Under the pieces are notes generated by a model. It made no database searches. It saw only the letters and a program-made list of their open reading frames with translations, and was not told the DNA's origin. A stretch of 64,000 nucleotides of DNA, from the NCBI RefSeq assembly GCF_024519155.1, contig NZ_JANIFJ010000006.1:1-64000 (forward strand), written 5' to 3'. The stretch's first letter is position 1. Each line of letters opens with the position of its first letter. This stretch comes from Mangrovibrevibacter kandeliae. GTDB taxonomy: Bacteria > Pseudomonadota > Alphaproteobacteria > Rhizobiales > Rhizobiaceae. Below are positions 56,812 to 64,000 of this stretch, one piece after another. Both the position numbers and the translations under genes were made by a program.

Positions 56812-58098
56812 TCATCCTCCGGCTTGCTGCATGCCGACCGTCTGGGGCCGGCCGTTGAAAGGCGTCGACTGAGGGTGGAGCGTCCGAGCCGCCGGGCGGC
56901 CGCCGCCCAGGAGCAGGGCAATGCCGGCTCCCGCCACCAGCAGGCTGTTTGCGACCAGCCCTCCGGTCGTGCCCATCGAGGCAAAATCGGCGAGTGACCC
57001 GACGAGGATGGGGCCGAGCACGAAGCCGGCGTCTCCCCAGGTGCGCATCAGGCCCATCGCGGGCCCGTAGCGGTCGGCCGGCGCGACGTCGGCGGCATAG
57101 GCCGCAACAGCAGGTGCGTTGAGGCCGCCGCCCAGCCCGAGGGCGATCATTCCCGCCCAGAGCCAGATTGCGCTCGTGCAGAAGGCGACGACCACGAGGC
57201 TCACGGCGATCAGGATGGCGGACGCAATGGTGACAGGTCGGGCTCCGAAGCGGTCGACCAGCATGCCGGTGACCGGCAAGACAGCGAAATTCGAAAGCGC
57301 CTGCACCGTCAACAGCAGGCCGATCGATCCGATCTGCATGTCGAAGCGCATCGTGGCGAGCAGCGGGATGAGCTGCCATTGCGCGGCGGTGCGGGTGAAG
57401 AACACGCCGAACGTCACCAGGCAAATCAAGACGAAGACGCGATCCGTAAAGAGGCCGCGACCGGAGTCTCGCGCGGCGGGCGGCGCAGTGGCGCGCCCTT
57501 CGGACGGCTCGCTCAAGCGCACGGGTTCGGTGATCTGGGTGGCCAGAAGGGTGGCGACGACGCAGACCGCCGCGTAGGCCCAGAACGGTGCGGCAAGCCC
57601 GAGCTGACCCGCGATGAACCCGCCGACTGCAGGCCCGATCGCAGTCCCGACAAGAATGGCGCCCTGGTGCAGCGCCATGGTGCGGCCGCGGTTCTGCGGC
57701 GTCGAGATCTCGGCAATCGTCGACTGGGCGATCGTCATGTAGATGCCTGAGCCCAGGCCCTGAATGAAGCGAAAGAGGATCAGCGTCGTCAGCGTGCCGG
57801 CGAGAGCCGCGCCGACCGCGCCGAACACCAGAATCACCGGACCCGCCATCAGCAGGATCCGCTTGCCGTGCCGCTGAAACAGGAAGCCGGCAGGCAGGTT
57901 CACGATCAGCCGCCCGACGCCGAACAGCGTGATGATCATGCCGGAGAGCGTAACGGAGGCGGAAAAGGTGCTGGCGTACAGCGACAGGATCGGTGCCACC
58001 AGACCCACGCCCGACATGACGAAGACGTTCATGGCGCAGATCAGGCCGAGTTGCGGCTGCCGGATGACGGGGAGGAGAAGTCGTGAAATCAAGCGCAT
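56812..58098 (-). CDS. MFS transporter
   Basis: A 428-residue protein with about twelve transmembrane helices. Motifs include GVGRLIVNLPAGFLFQRHGKR (motif A after helix 2), FRFIQGLGSGIYMTIAQSTIAEI, and VTGMLVDRFGARP in the second half, with a cytosolic loop (~200-225) between the halves. It resembles the drug/metabolite antiporter branch of the major facilitator superfamily. It is likely the exporter or importer for the compound handled by the neighbouring amidase; direction cannot be told. Start ATG 58098. Confidence 0.9.
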   Translation of the reverse strand: MRLISRLLLPVIRQPQLGLICAMNVFVMSGVGLVAPILSLYASTFSASVTLSGMIITLFGVGRLIVNLPAGFLFQRHGKRILLMAGPVILVFGAVGAALAGTLTTLILFRFIQGLGSGIYMTIAQSTIAEISTPQNRGRTMALHQGAILVGTAIGPAVGGFIAGQLGLAAPFWAYAAVCVVATLLATQITEPVRLSEPSEGRATAPPAARDSGRGLFTDRVFVLICLVTFGVFFTRTAAQWQLIPLLATMRFDMQIGSIGLLLTVQALSNFAVLPVTGMLVDRFGARPVTIASAILIAVSLVVVAFCTSAIWLWAGMIALGLGGGLNAPAVAAYAADVAPADRYGPAMGLMRTWGDAGFVLGPILVGSLADFASMGTTGGLVANSLLVAGAGIALLLGGGRPAARTLHPQSTPFNGRPQTVGMQQAGG

Positions 58099-58320
58099 GT
58101 CACTCGGGCCTTGCCGTCTGTCCGGATGTTCGTCCGCTCGCGCCGACGCCGACCACGCCGCGCGGCAGCGTGCGCCCGGCGGGGTATCGGTGGTGACGGA
58201 TACAGGTTGAATCGCCGCGACGGCGCGGCACCGGGAGCGGCGGTCGGCCGACCGACTGCGGTCGGCACGAGGAGCCCGTCCTGCCGCACCGGCCGCTGCT
58301 ACGCTGCTACGCCGCCTCGG

Positions 58321-59091
58321 TCAGGCGGCCGGGGCCAGCACCGGGGCCCGGTGGGATGTCCCCTTCGGCAGCGTGAACTGGTCCTTCTCGATCGTGTCGA
58401 AGAAGGCGAGGATCTCGTCCGTTTTGACGACGTCCGCATACTTGGCGTTCATGTCGCAGAGGTTGATCGCATGGCTCGCCTGGCTGCGGTCGAAGCAACC
58501 CTCTTCGGCCAGGGCCACCCGGTAGTTGAGGCTGAACGCATCGAGCACGGTGGCGCGCACGCATCCCGACGTCGTCGTGCCGGTGATGATCACGCTGTCG
58601 CAGCCGAGCAGCGTCAGATAGGAGGCCATGTTCGTGCCGAAGAAGCCGGAGGGCTTCTGCTTGTAGACGACGATGTCCTGCGGCGACGGGGCGATGTCGG
58701 AGACGATTTCGTTGCCGTCGAGGTTGGTCTCGACGGGCTTGCGGGAATCCTCGCCCGAGCGGCCGTTCTTCCAGGACCAGGAGCCGCTGTCCCAGTTGTC
58801 CTCCCTGCGCACGCCGGTCGTGTAGATCACGGGAATGCCCCGGTCATGCGCCTTGCCGATCAGCGCCTGCAGGTAGGGCATCGCCTCCCATGCGTCCTCG
58901 CCGCAGGAGTTGCGCCACTTCTTGATGGTGTCGAGGATGGGTTCGGGCTTCTCGCTGCAGAAGGCCCAGTTGACGTCCACCACGAGCAGCGCCGGCCGCT
59001 TGCCGAAGCCGCCGCGGGCGCCGTAGCCCGAGGCCGCGAAGACCGCCTTGTCCCGCTCGGTCAGAAACTTGTCCCACACACGTTCGCTCAT
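58321..59091 (-). CDS. Isochorismatase-superfamily hydrolase, N-carbamoylsarcosine amidase-like
   Basis: A 256-residue cysteine hydrolase. The triad is D39 (LLVVDVNWAF), K144 (VVYKQKPSGFFGTN) and C177 (GTTTSGCVRAT). The C-terminal segment HAINLCDMNAKYADVVKTDE resembles N-carbamoylsarcosine amidohydrolase, where NLYDIDNKFGDV occupies this place. The likely substrate is a carbamoyl or amide nitrogen compound; specificity is not proven. ATG 59091. It lies 78 bases downstream of the ABC substrate-binding protein gene, in the importer operon. Confidence 0.87.
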   Translation of the reverse strand: MSERVWDKFLTERDKAVFAASGYGARGGFGKRPALLVVDVNWAFCSEKPEPILDTIKKWRNSCGEDAWEAMPYLQALIGKAHDRGIPVIYTTGVRREDNWDSGSWSWKNGRSGEDSRKPVETNLDGNEIVSDIAPSPQDIVVYKQKPSGFFGTNMASYLTLLGCDSVIITGTTTSGCVRATVLDAFSLNYRVALAEEGCFDRSQASHAINLCDMNAKYADVVKTDEILAFFDTIEKDQFTLPKGTSHRAPVLAPAA

Positions 59092-59169
59092 CTGCTGTTC
59101 GTCCTCTTGGTCCGGTGGAGTTGCGACCGGGGGCGGCGGTGCCGCCCGCGGCCGCGGGTTGCCTCAAGA

Positions 59170-60165
59170 TCAGTCTGCCGACCGCATCTTCTTCCAGAAG
59201 CTCATGTCGATGATGTCGCCGTAGGGCACGTCCTGCTTCAGGATGCCGGCGTCCATGACCACGGCCTTGCCCGTATCCCAGGCTTCCGGCTCGATGTTGC
59301 CGTCGGCGCTCCAGAGGTTGTCGGCAAAGGCGCGGTCGAGCGTCGCCTTCATCGCCTTCTTGTCCATGGTCGGAAATTCCTTGGCCGCGACCTTGGTCGC
59401 TTCCTCCGGATTGTCGTGGGTGAAGGCGAGGCCGCGCGAGATCGCCCGGACGAAGCCCTCCACCAGCTCCGGCTGGTTCTCGATCGACTCCTGCCGGACG
59501 TTGAGCGTCGAGTAGGTGTAGGGACCGAGCTCCTTGGGCACGTTGTAGAACGGCTCGTTCCACAGCCCCTCGTCGATGCCCTGGGTCAGCATCGGCTCGG
59601 AGAGGACGCCGATATCGGCCTGCTTGGTCTTCAGCGCCGCCATGATGCCGGCGGTCGCCAGCTCCTGCAGCACGACGTCGGTCTTCGGATCGAGATGATT
59701 GACGGTGAGGATGTACCGGGTGATCGAGTTCGGGGTGCCGCCGAAGGCACCGGTGGCGATCGTCTTGCCCTTCAGGTAGTCGGCCATGCTCTGGCCGTCC
59801 GCGGGCCCGGGCACGTCCTTGCGCGAGACGAGATAGACGTTGCCGCGGTTGACGACGTTGACGACGGCGCGCAGTTCCGCGCCTTTCGCCTTGGCGAAGG
59901 CGTCGTGCTCCGGCCCGCCGATGAAGGCGAAGGCCTGCTTGGTGAGGACCGCATTGGTATGAGCGCCGCCGCCATCGACGGTGAGCACCGAGGCGTCGAT
60001 GCCTTCCTCGGCGAAGTAGCCCTTGTCGATGGCCACATACATCGGCAGGTAGCCGAGGCTGTGGACCGGTTCGGCGATCACCAGCTCTTCGGCAGCGCTG
60101 GCGCCCGACGCGAGGCCCCCAGTCAGCATGGCGGCCGCAAGGGCGGTCCTGAGAAGCACCTTCAT
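59170..60165 (-). CDS. ABC transporter substrate-binding protein (NMT1/SsuA-like)
   Basis: A 331-residue periplasmic binding protein. The signal peptide ends SGASAAEE. The mature start LVIAEPVHSLGYLPMYVAIDKGYFAEEGID, and FIGGPEHDAFAKAKG and KGKTIATGAFGGTPNSITRYIL, place it with NMT1/THI5-like and SsuA/TauA-type proteins. These bind small organic ligands such as pyrimidines, sulfonates or riboflavin precursors. GGAGA lies upstream of ATG 60165. It is encoded 122 bases after the permease, ahead of the carbamoylsarcosinase-like hydrolase. Confidence 0.9.
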   Translation of the reverse strand: MKVLLRTALAAAMLTGGLASGASAAEELVIAEPVHSLGYLPMYVAIDKGYFAEEGIDASVLTVDGGGAHTNAVLTKQAFAFIGGPEHDAFAKAKGAELRAVVNVVNRGNVYLVSRKDVPGPADGQSMADYLKGKTIATGAFGGTPNSITRYILTVNHLDPKTDVVLQELATAGIMAALKTKQADIGVLSEPMLTQGIDEGLWNEPFYNVPKELGPYTYSTLNVRQESIENQPELVEGFVRAISRGLAFTHDNPEEATKVAAKEFPTMDKKAMKATLDRAFADNLWSADGNIEPEAWDTGKAVVMDAGILKQDVPYGDIIDMSFWKKMRSAD

Positions 60166-60287
60166 GATTGTCTCCGGTTGTCGTTCGTGAGGCGTTGCGT
60201 TGCGTGCGCCACCGGGCCTCCGTCCTTCGCCGGGAAGGCGGCCGCGATGAGTGGGGGGTGAGTGCCGAGGTGTGGGTGGTGGAGCGC

Positions 60288-61133
60288 CTAGTGGACCACG
60301 CCCTTCCGCAGCCAGGTCTCGAGCCAGGACACGGCGACGTACATGGCGATCGAGAGCGCGGAGAGGACGGCGACGGCGACCCAGACGAGCGCGATCTCGT
60401 AGGTCTGCCCGGCATAGAGGATGGTGCGGCCGAGACCGTACTGGGACGAGATGAACTCGCCGACGATCGAGCCGGTCAGGGCGAGACCGATGTTGATCCG
60501 CAGCACCGAGATGATCCAGGGCAGGCAGGCTGGCACGACGAACTTGGTGAACACCTGCCAGCGGCTCGCACCGAGCGAGTAGAACAGCCGCTCGGAGTCG
60601 CGGTCGAGCGCCTTGACGCCGGCATAGGCCGTCAGCGTCGAGACGACGACGGTGAGCGCGATCGCGATCGCGACCTTCGAGGACAGACCCATGCCGAAGA
60701 CCAGCACCACGAGGGGCGCCAGCGCCAGCTTGGGCAGGGATTCAAAGCAGATGATGAACGGCTGGACGACGGCCGCGTAGTTCTTCGACCACCAGAAGGA
60801 CAGGCCCAGCGCCGAGCCGATCAGCGTGCCGAAGAAGAAGCCGAGCAGCGTCGAGCGGAAGGTGAAGGCGATGTCGGTGAAGGCCGAGCCGGTGGTGAAG
60901 AAGATCTTCGCGGTCGCCCAGATCGCCGAGGGCTGCGACCAGAAGAAGGCGTCGATGACGCCGAGCCGGGCGCCGATCTCCCAGAAGGCGACGATGCAGA
61001 CGAGAATGCCGATCTGGATCGAGAGGATGACCGGGGCCGGCCAGACGGGCGTGGAAGGCAGCTTGCGATAGCCGCGCCGCGAGGCCGCGCCCGGCTGAAA
61101 GCGCGCGATGCTCTGTGAGATGGCATGGATCAT
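60288..61133 (-). CDS. ABC transporter permease (SsuC/TauC type)
   Basis: A 281-residue permease with about six helices. The coupling motif is LAYAGVKALDRDSERLFYSLGASRWQVFTKFVVPACLPWI, the EAA loop of binding-protein-dependent importers of the nitrate/sulfonate/taurine group. ATG 61133 lies 22 bases after the ATPase stop, so the two form one operon. Confidence 0.92.
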   Translation of the reverse strand: MIHAISQSIARFQPGAASRRGYRKLPSTPVWPAPVILSIQIGILVCIVAFWEIGARLGVIDAFFWSQPSAIWATAKIFFTTGSAFTDIAFTFRSTLLGFFFGTLIGSALGLSFWWSKNYAAVVQPFIICFESLPKLALAPLVVLVFGMGLSSKVAIAIALTVVVSTLTAYAGVKALDRDSERLFYSLGASRWQVFTKFVVPACLPWIISVLRINIGLALTGSIVGEFISSQYGLGRTILYAGQTYEIALVWVAVAVLSALSIAMYVAVSWLETWLRKGVVH

Positions 61134-61155
61134 GATCTTGACCTAACGGGAGGGT

Positions 61156-61950
61156 TCACGCGGCGGCGTCGAGGCGCTTGTCCTCGGTGCCGGGGTCGAG
61201 CAGGCCGAGGCAGTAGTGCTTGAGCTCGACGAAGGTCGGCTCGACCACCACCGAGCGCGGGCGGGGCCGGGCCAGCGGCGTCTCGATCCGCTCCACCACC
61301 CGCCCGGGCCTCGTCCCCATCACGCAGATCTCGTCGGAGAGGTAGATCGCCTCGTCGATGTCGTGGGTGACGAAGATGACGGTCTTGTTGAAGTCGGCCC
61401 AGATCTTCAGCAGCCATTCCTGCATCTGCGCCTTGGTCTGCGCGTCGAGCGCGCCGAAGGGCTCGTCCAAGAGGACGACGTCGTTCTTGAGCAGCAGCGT
61501 GCGCAGCAGCGCCGCGCGTTGCCGCATGCCGCCCGACAGGGCGCTCGGATACTGGTTCTCGAAGCCGCCGAGCCCGTAGCGCGCCAGATAGGGGCGCGCC
61601 CGGTCGCGGGCCTGGCCGGCCGGCATGCCCTGGATCTCCATGCCGAGGATGACGTTGTCGAGCACCGTGCGCCACGGCAGCAGCAGGTCCTTCTGCAGCA
61701 TGTAGCCGACGCGTCCGATCTGGCCGGTCGCGTCCTCGCCGTCGATGAGCACCCGCCCGGTGGTCGGCGGCTGCAGGCCGGCGACGATGTTGAAGATCGT
61801 GCTCTTGCCGCAGCCGGACGGGCCGATCAGGCTGATGAACCGTCCCGCCTCGACGACGAGATCGACCGGCGCCAAAGCCTCGAAGGGGCCAGCCTTGGTC
61901 TGGAACGTCATCGACACGTTCTCGAGGCTGAGCTTGGAGGGTGGGTGCAT
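61156..61950 (-). CDS. ABC transporter ATP-binding protein (SsuB/TauB type)
   Basis: A 264-residue ATPase. Walker A is GPSGCGKST at residues 43-51; the Q-loop lies in MLQKDLLLPWRTV; the signature is LSGGMRQRAAL; Walker B is VVLLDEPFGALDAQTK; the H-loop is FVTHDIDEAIYLSD. LLPWRTVLDN is typical of the taurine/nitrate/sulfonate subfamily. It is first in the operon, followed by permease, binding protein and hydrolase. ATG 61950. A palindrome lies ~330 bases upstream. Confidence 0.94.
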   Translation of the reverse strand: MHPPSKLSLENVSMTFQTKAGPFEALAPVDLVVEAGRFISLIGPSGCGKSTIFNIVAGLQPPTTGRVLIDGEDATGQIGRVGYMLQKDLLLPWRTVLDNVILGMEIQGMPAGQARDRARPYLARYGLGGFENQYPSALSGGMRQRAALLRTLLLKNDVVLLDEPFGALDAQTKAQMQEWLLKIWADFNKTVIFVTHDIDEAIYLSDEICVMGTRPGRVVERIETPLARPRPRSVVVEPTFVELKHYCLGLLDPGTEDKRLDAAA

Positions 61951-62749
61951 TCGGATCTCCGTTCCTCACCAGCCGCTGCCATCAGCCATCCTATTGGCGC
62001 AGCGGCCTTCGATCTGGGAGAGATGCAATGCCCGTGCCAGTCTTTGAAAATCACGAGAATTCAGGGCTTTGGCGGAAAATCGCCTGGGCCGGAGCCTGCC
62101 TCGGCGGCACGCGGCCCGATCGGACCTCGATCGGCACGGATGGCCTGCGCAGCTCGGGCAGCCCGCCCGATCCATATCGCCGCCGATGCGCCGTGCCTCG
62201 GACGCCCGTTGCTCACCCCGCGAACAAGGGGTGCAGCGTGTCGAGTGCAGATCCCTTATAAAGATCAGCGGGTTGGCCAATCCATTAGATGATCTAATGG
62301 CCGATGGATGCGCCTGCATAAACAATGGGCGCCGTCCCATTAAGCACGATCGTTTGCGTCGTCGGCGACCATCGGGACGAGCACTCGATGTCGAAGCGGT
62401 GAGGGCTGCCGTGCGGCTGCCGGCGGCCCGGCCTGCGGCAGCCTCGATCCGCAACGTTCAGGCAGGAGGGATCCACACGCTCACGGCGAGCGGAAGCAGC
62501 CGGCGGCTGCGCCGGCTCGTGCGCATGCAAGGCATTGCGATGGTCCGATGCGGGCGGGGCAGGGGCGTCCGACGCGCCCGATGGTTTCGCGCGCCGATGA
62601 GATGATGATCACGGCGCCAGCGCGATCGCCGCCGGGCGCCTGAAGCCGCTGCACGCCTCCGCCGAGGGCGGCGTCCGGATCGCCGGCAGCTGCGCGGCTC
62701 GCATCCGGCCGAAGCGCGAGCGCCGGCGTTCAAGATCTTGATGTCGAAA
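61951..62749. other. Long intergenic region upstream of the ABC importer operon
   Basis: About 800 bases between the importer operon and tRNA-Arg with no convincing gene. Open frames here lack motifs and ribosome sites. It contains a TATAAA/TTTATA element at 62257-62262, a 19-bp palindrome at 62282-62300 and more AT-rich patches than the neighbouring genes, so it likely holds the operon promoter and leader. One frame crossing the tRNA is an antisense artefact. Confidence 0.5.
62282..62300. promoter_or_regulatory. 19-bp perfect palindrome, likely operator
   Basis: CCATTAGAT-G-ATCTAATGG is a perfect 9-bp inverted repeat around one base. It includes the LysR-type T-N11-A pattern (TTAG-N5-CTAA). 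It lies 20 bases from a TTTATA element that could serve leftward transcription toward the importer. The LysR or a GntR-type protein may bind it; the assignment is inferred. Confidence 0.55.
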
Positions 62750-62826
62750 TGGCGCGCCCGAAAGGATTCGAACCTCTGACCCCCAGATTCGTAGTCTGGT
62801 GCTCTATCCAGCTGAGCTACGGGCGC
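62750..62826 (-). tRNA. tRNA-Arg (anticodon ACG)
   Basis: Read on the minus strand: acceptor GCGCCCG pairing with CGGGCGC, D-arm AGCTCAGCTGGATAGAGC, anticodon stem CAGAC/ATCTG around CTACGAA with anticodon ACG, T-arm AGAGGTTCGAATCCTTT, and encoded CCA (62750-62752). The ACG anticodon is normally modified to ICG to read CGU/CGC/CGA. It is a complete 77-base gene. Confidence 0.95.
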
Positions 62827-63099
62827 TTCCACACGGATGCGAGTGACCTCGGCGATCCGGCGTGACGGCTACCTAAAGGCTCGGTCCGGCTTTGGCAAGA
62901 GCGCCGAAGGAGAAACTTGCGCCGCCCGCTGCGCGGAGCAAGGACGCACCGGTTTCGCGCCGGCACCGGCGACAACGGCGGATGGATCGCGCGGAGGACG
63001 CGGGAGGCTCCGGCGGCGCAGGCGCGCGGTGCAGGCGGCTCGCCGCAGGGCGGGCCGGCCGGCTCGACGGAAAGGACCGCGGCGCGATGCGGATTCGCG

Positions 63100-64000
63100 T
63101 CAGGCGGCGCGCTCCGAAAGGCGCGGCGCGGCGCCTTCGCGGGGCGGCAGCTCGATCTCGAAGCGGGCGCCGGGGCCGGCACGCTCGGCGAGGCGGATGC
63201 TGCCGCCATGCGCCTGCACGATCTCGGCCGCGATCGCGAGGCCGAGGCCGGTGCCGCCGGCCCGGGCCGAGCCGCGAAAGGCCTGGAAGAGGTTTTCGCG
63301 CGCCCGCGGCGGCAGGCCGGGGCCGGTGTCCTCGATGGCGACGAGCGCGCCGCCGTCCGCCTGCCGCTCGGCCTCCACCGTGATCCGCCGCAGCACCGCG
63401 CCGGCCCCCTCGCCCTCGAGGGCCTGGACGGCATTGCGCATCAGATTGGCGAGGGCGCGGTGGAACTGCTCCGGATCGACCTCGATCTCGAGGTTTTCCG
63501 GCACCGCATTGACCTGTTCGATCGTCGCCTCGTCGCCGGCGCAGACCTCGGCGAAGACCTCGGCCACCAGCATCTGGAGCCGCAGGCGGCGGCGCACCGG
63601 CGCGCTCTCGACCGCCCGCCCGTAGGCCAGCACCGACTGGGTGTAGGCGACCGCCCGGTCGAGGCTGCGCAGGAGCGTCGGGGCGAAGCGCTGCACCCGG
63701 GGATCGGCGACGTCGGCGAAACGGTCGGAGATCAGCTGGGCGGAGGCGAGGATGTTGCGCAGGTCGTGATTGATCTTCGAGACGGCGAGGCCGAGATCGG
63801 CGAGGTGGCGCTGCTCGCGCAAGGTCCTGGCGAGGCGCTGCTGCATGTCGCGCAGCTCCGCCTCGGCCAGACCGATCTCGTCGCGTCGCGGGCTCGGGGT
63901 GATGATCCGGTCGGCATCGTCCGGCCGCTCGGCAAAGCGCATCATCGAGCGGGTCATGCGGCGGATGGGGCGGATCAGCAGCAGGCTGATCGCCACGAAG
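63100..64000 (-). CDS. Sensor histidine kinase, C-terminal part (runs off the window edge)
   Basis: At least 300 residues; the frame continues past 64000. The visible start is the end of a transmembrane helix (ISLLLIRPIRRM) leading into a HAMP domain (MTRSMMRFAERPDD). The H-box is AVSKINHDLRNILASAQL, the N-box ALANLMRNAVQAL, and the G-boxes are EDTGPGLPPRARENLFQAF and GTGLGLAIA. HDLRN with Asp after His is characteristic of some alphaproteobacterial kinases. The response regulator is not in the window. A downstream gap of 273 bases separates it from tRNA-Arg. Confidence 0.92.
   Translation of the reverse strand, partial: FVAISLLLIRPIRRMTRSMMRFAERPDDADRIITPSPRRDEIGLAEAELRDMQQRLARTLREQRHLADLGLAVSKINHDLRNILASAQLISDRFADVADPRVQRFAPTLLRSLDRAVAYTQSVLAYGRAVESAPVRRRLRLQMLVAEVFAEVCAGDEATIEQVNAVPENLEIEVDPEQFHRALANLMRNAVQALEGEGAGAVLRRITVEAERQADGGALVAIEDTGPGLPPRARENLFQAFRGSARAGGTGLGLAIAAEIVQAHGGSIRLAERAGPGARFEIELPPREGAAPRLSERAA

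Noticed and set aside
62458-62832. A minus-strand frame beginning MEAPVAQLDRAPDYESGGQRF
   Set aside because: This is the well-known false protein produced by translating through a tRNA gene; the tRNA-Arg at 62750-62826 explains it.

Overview
The window is a strongly GC-rich chromosomal segment from an alphaproteobacterium, most likely of the order Hyphomicrobiales (Rhizobiales). The evidence is the rrn operon tail (23S end, long spacer, 5S), the gene order mdh-sucC-sucD-sucA-sucB, a ~1,625-residue NAD-glutamate dehydrogenase, an imuA-imuB-dnaE2 cassette behind a GAAC-N7-GAAC LexA box (the alphaproteobacterial form), and Omp19/Inh-type and DUF1737/TIGR02117 proteins. I cannot name the species. 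I see no insertion sequence, prophage or CRISPR array.

Layout. 1-611: 23S 3' end, a hairpin-rich spacer and 5S. 612-4000: a GC-rich tandem repeat, an NTF2-like protein, an ethanolamine permease and an SDR oxidoreductase. 4080-14036 (all minus): the TCA-cycle operon zapE / mdh / sucC / sucD / sucA / sucB, with a vapBC-type toxin-antitoxin pair sitting between sucC and sucD and an intrinsic terminator between mdh and sucC. 14068-19219: an Inh/Omp19-like lipoprotein, beta-carbonic anhydrase, pyridoxal kinase, and a LemA-TPM-TPM envelope operon. 19406-25222: NAD-glutamate dehydrogenase and an NmrA-like oxidoreductase whose Shine-Dalgarno is buried in a perfect hairpin. 25437-36471: leuB and leuD, separated by an ECF sigma / RskA-type anti-sigma pair, a fasciclin protein, a deacylase-family enzyme, a Tat-exported sulfatase and RidA; then a CitE-like lyase, DUF1737, a TIGR02117 protein and a small zincin.

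36665-42684: the LexA-controlled mutagenesis cassette. 42745-49453: a cation/proton antiporter, chromate transporter, LLM flavin oxidoreductase, CutC and a ROK kinase, plus a candidate small RNA near 43.1-43.25 kb. 49691-54130: three consecutive secreted-protein genes sharing an N-terminal ~40-residue module; the last carries Sel1 repeats and a peptidoglycan-binding-like tail. This is the least explained system in the window. 54371-61950 (all minus): an ABC importer, an N-carbamoylsarcosine-amidase-like hydrolase, an MFS carrier, an amidase and a LysR regulator, which look like a catabolic locus for an amide or carbamoyl compound. 62750-62826 is tRNA-Arg(ACG), and a histidine kinase runs off the right edge.

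The core metabolic genes (2-oxoglutarate to oxaloacetate, glutamate to 2-oxoglutarate, bicarbonate supply, PLP salvage) are interleaved with stress, envelope and uptake functions. All functional calls come from reading the translated sequence; no database search was run.
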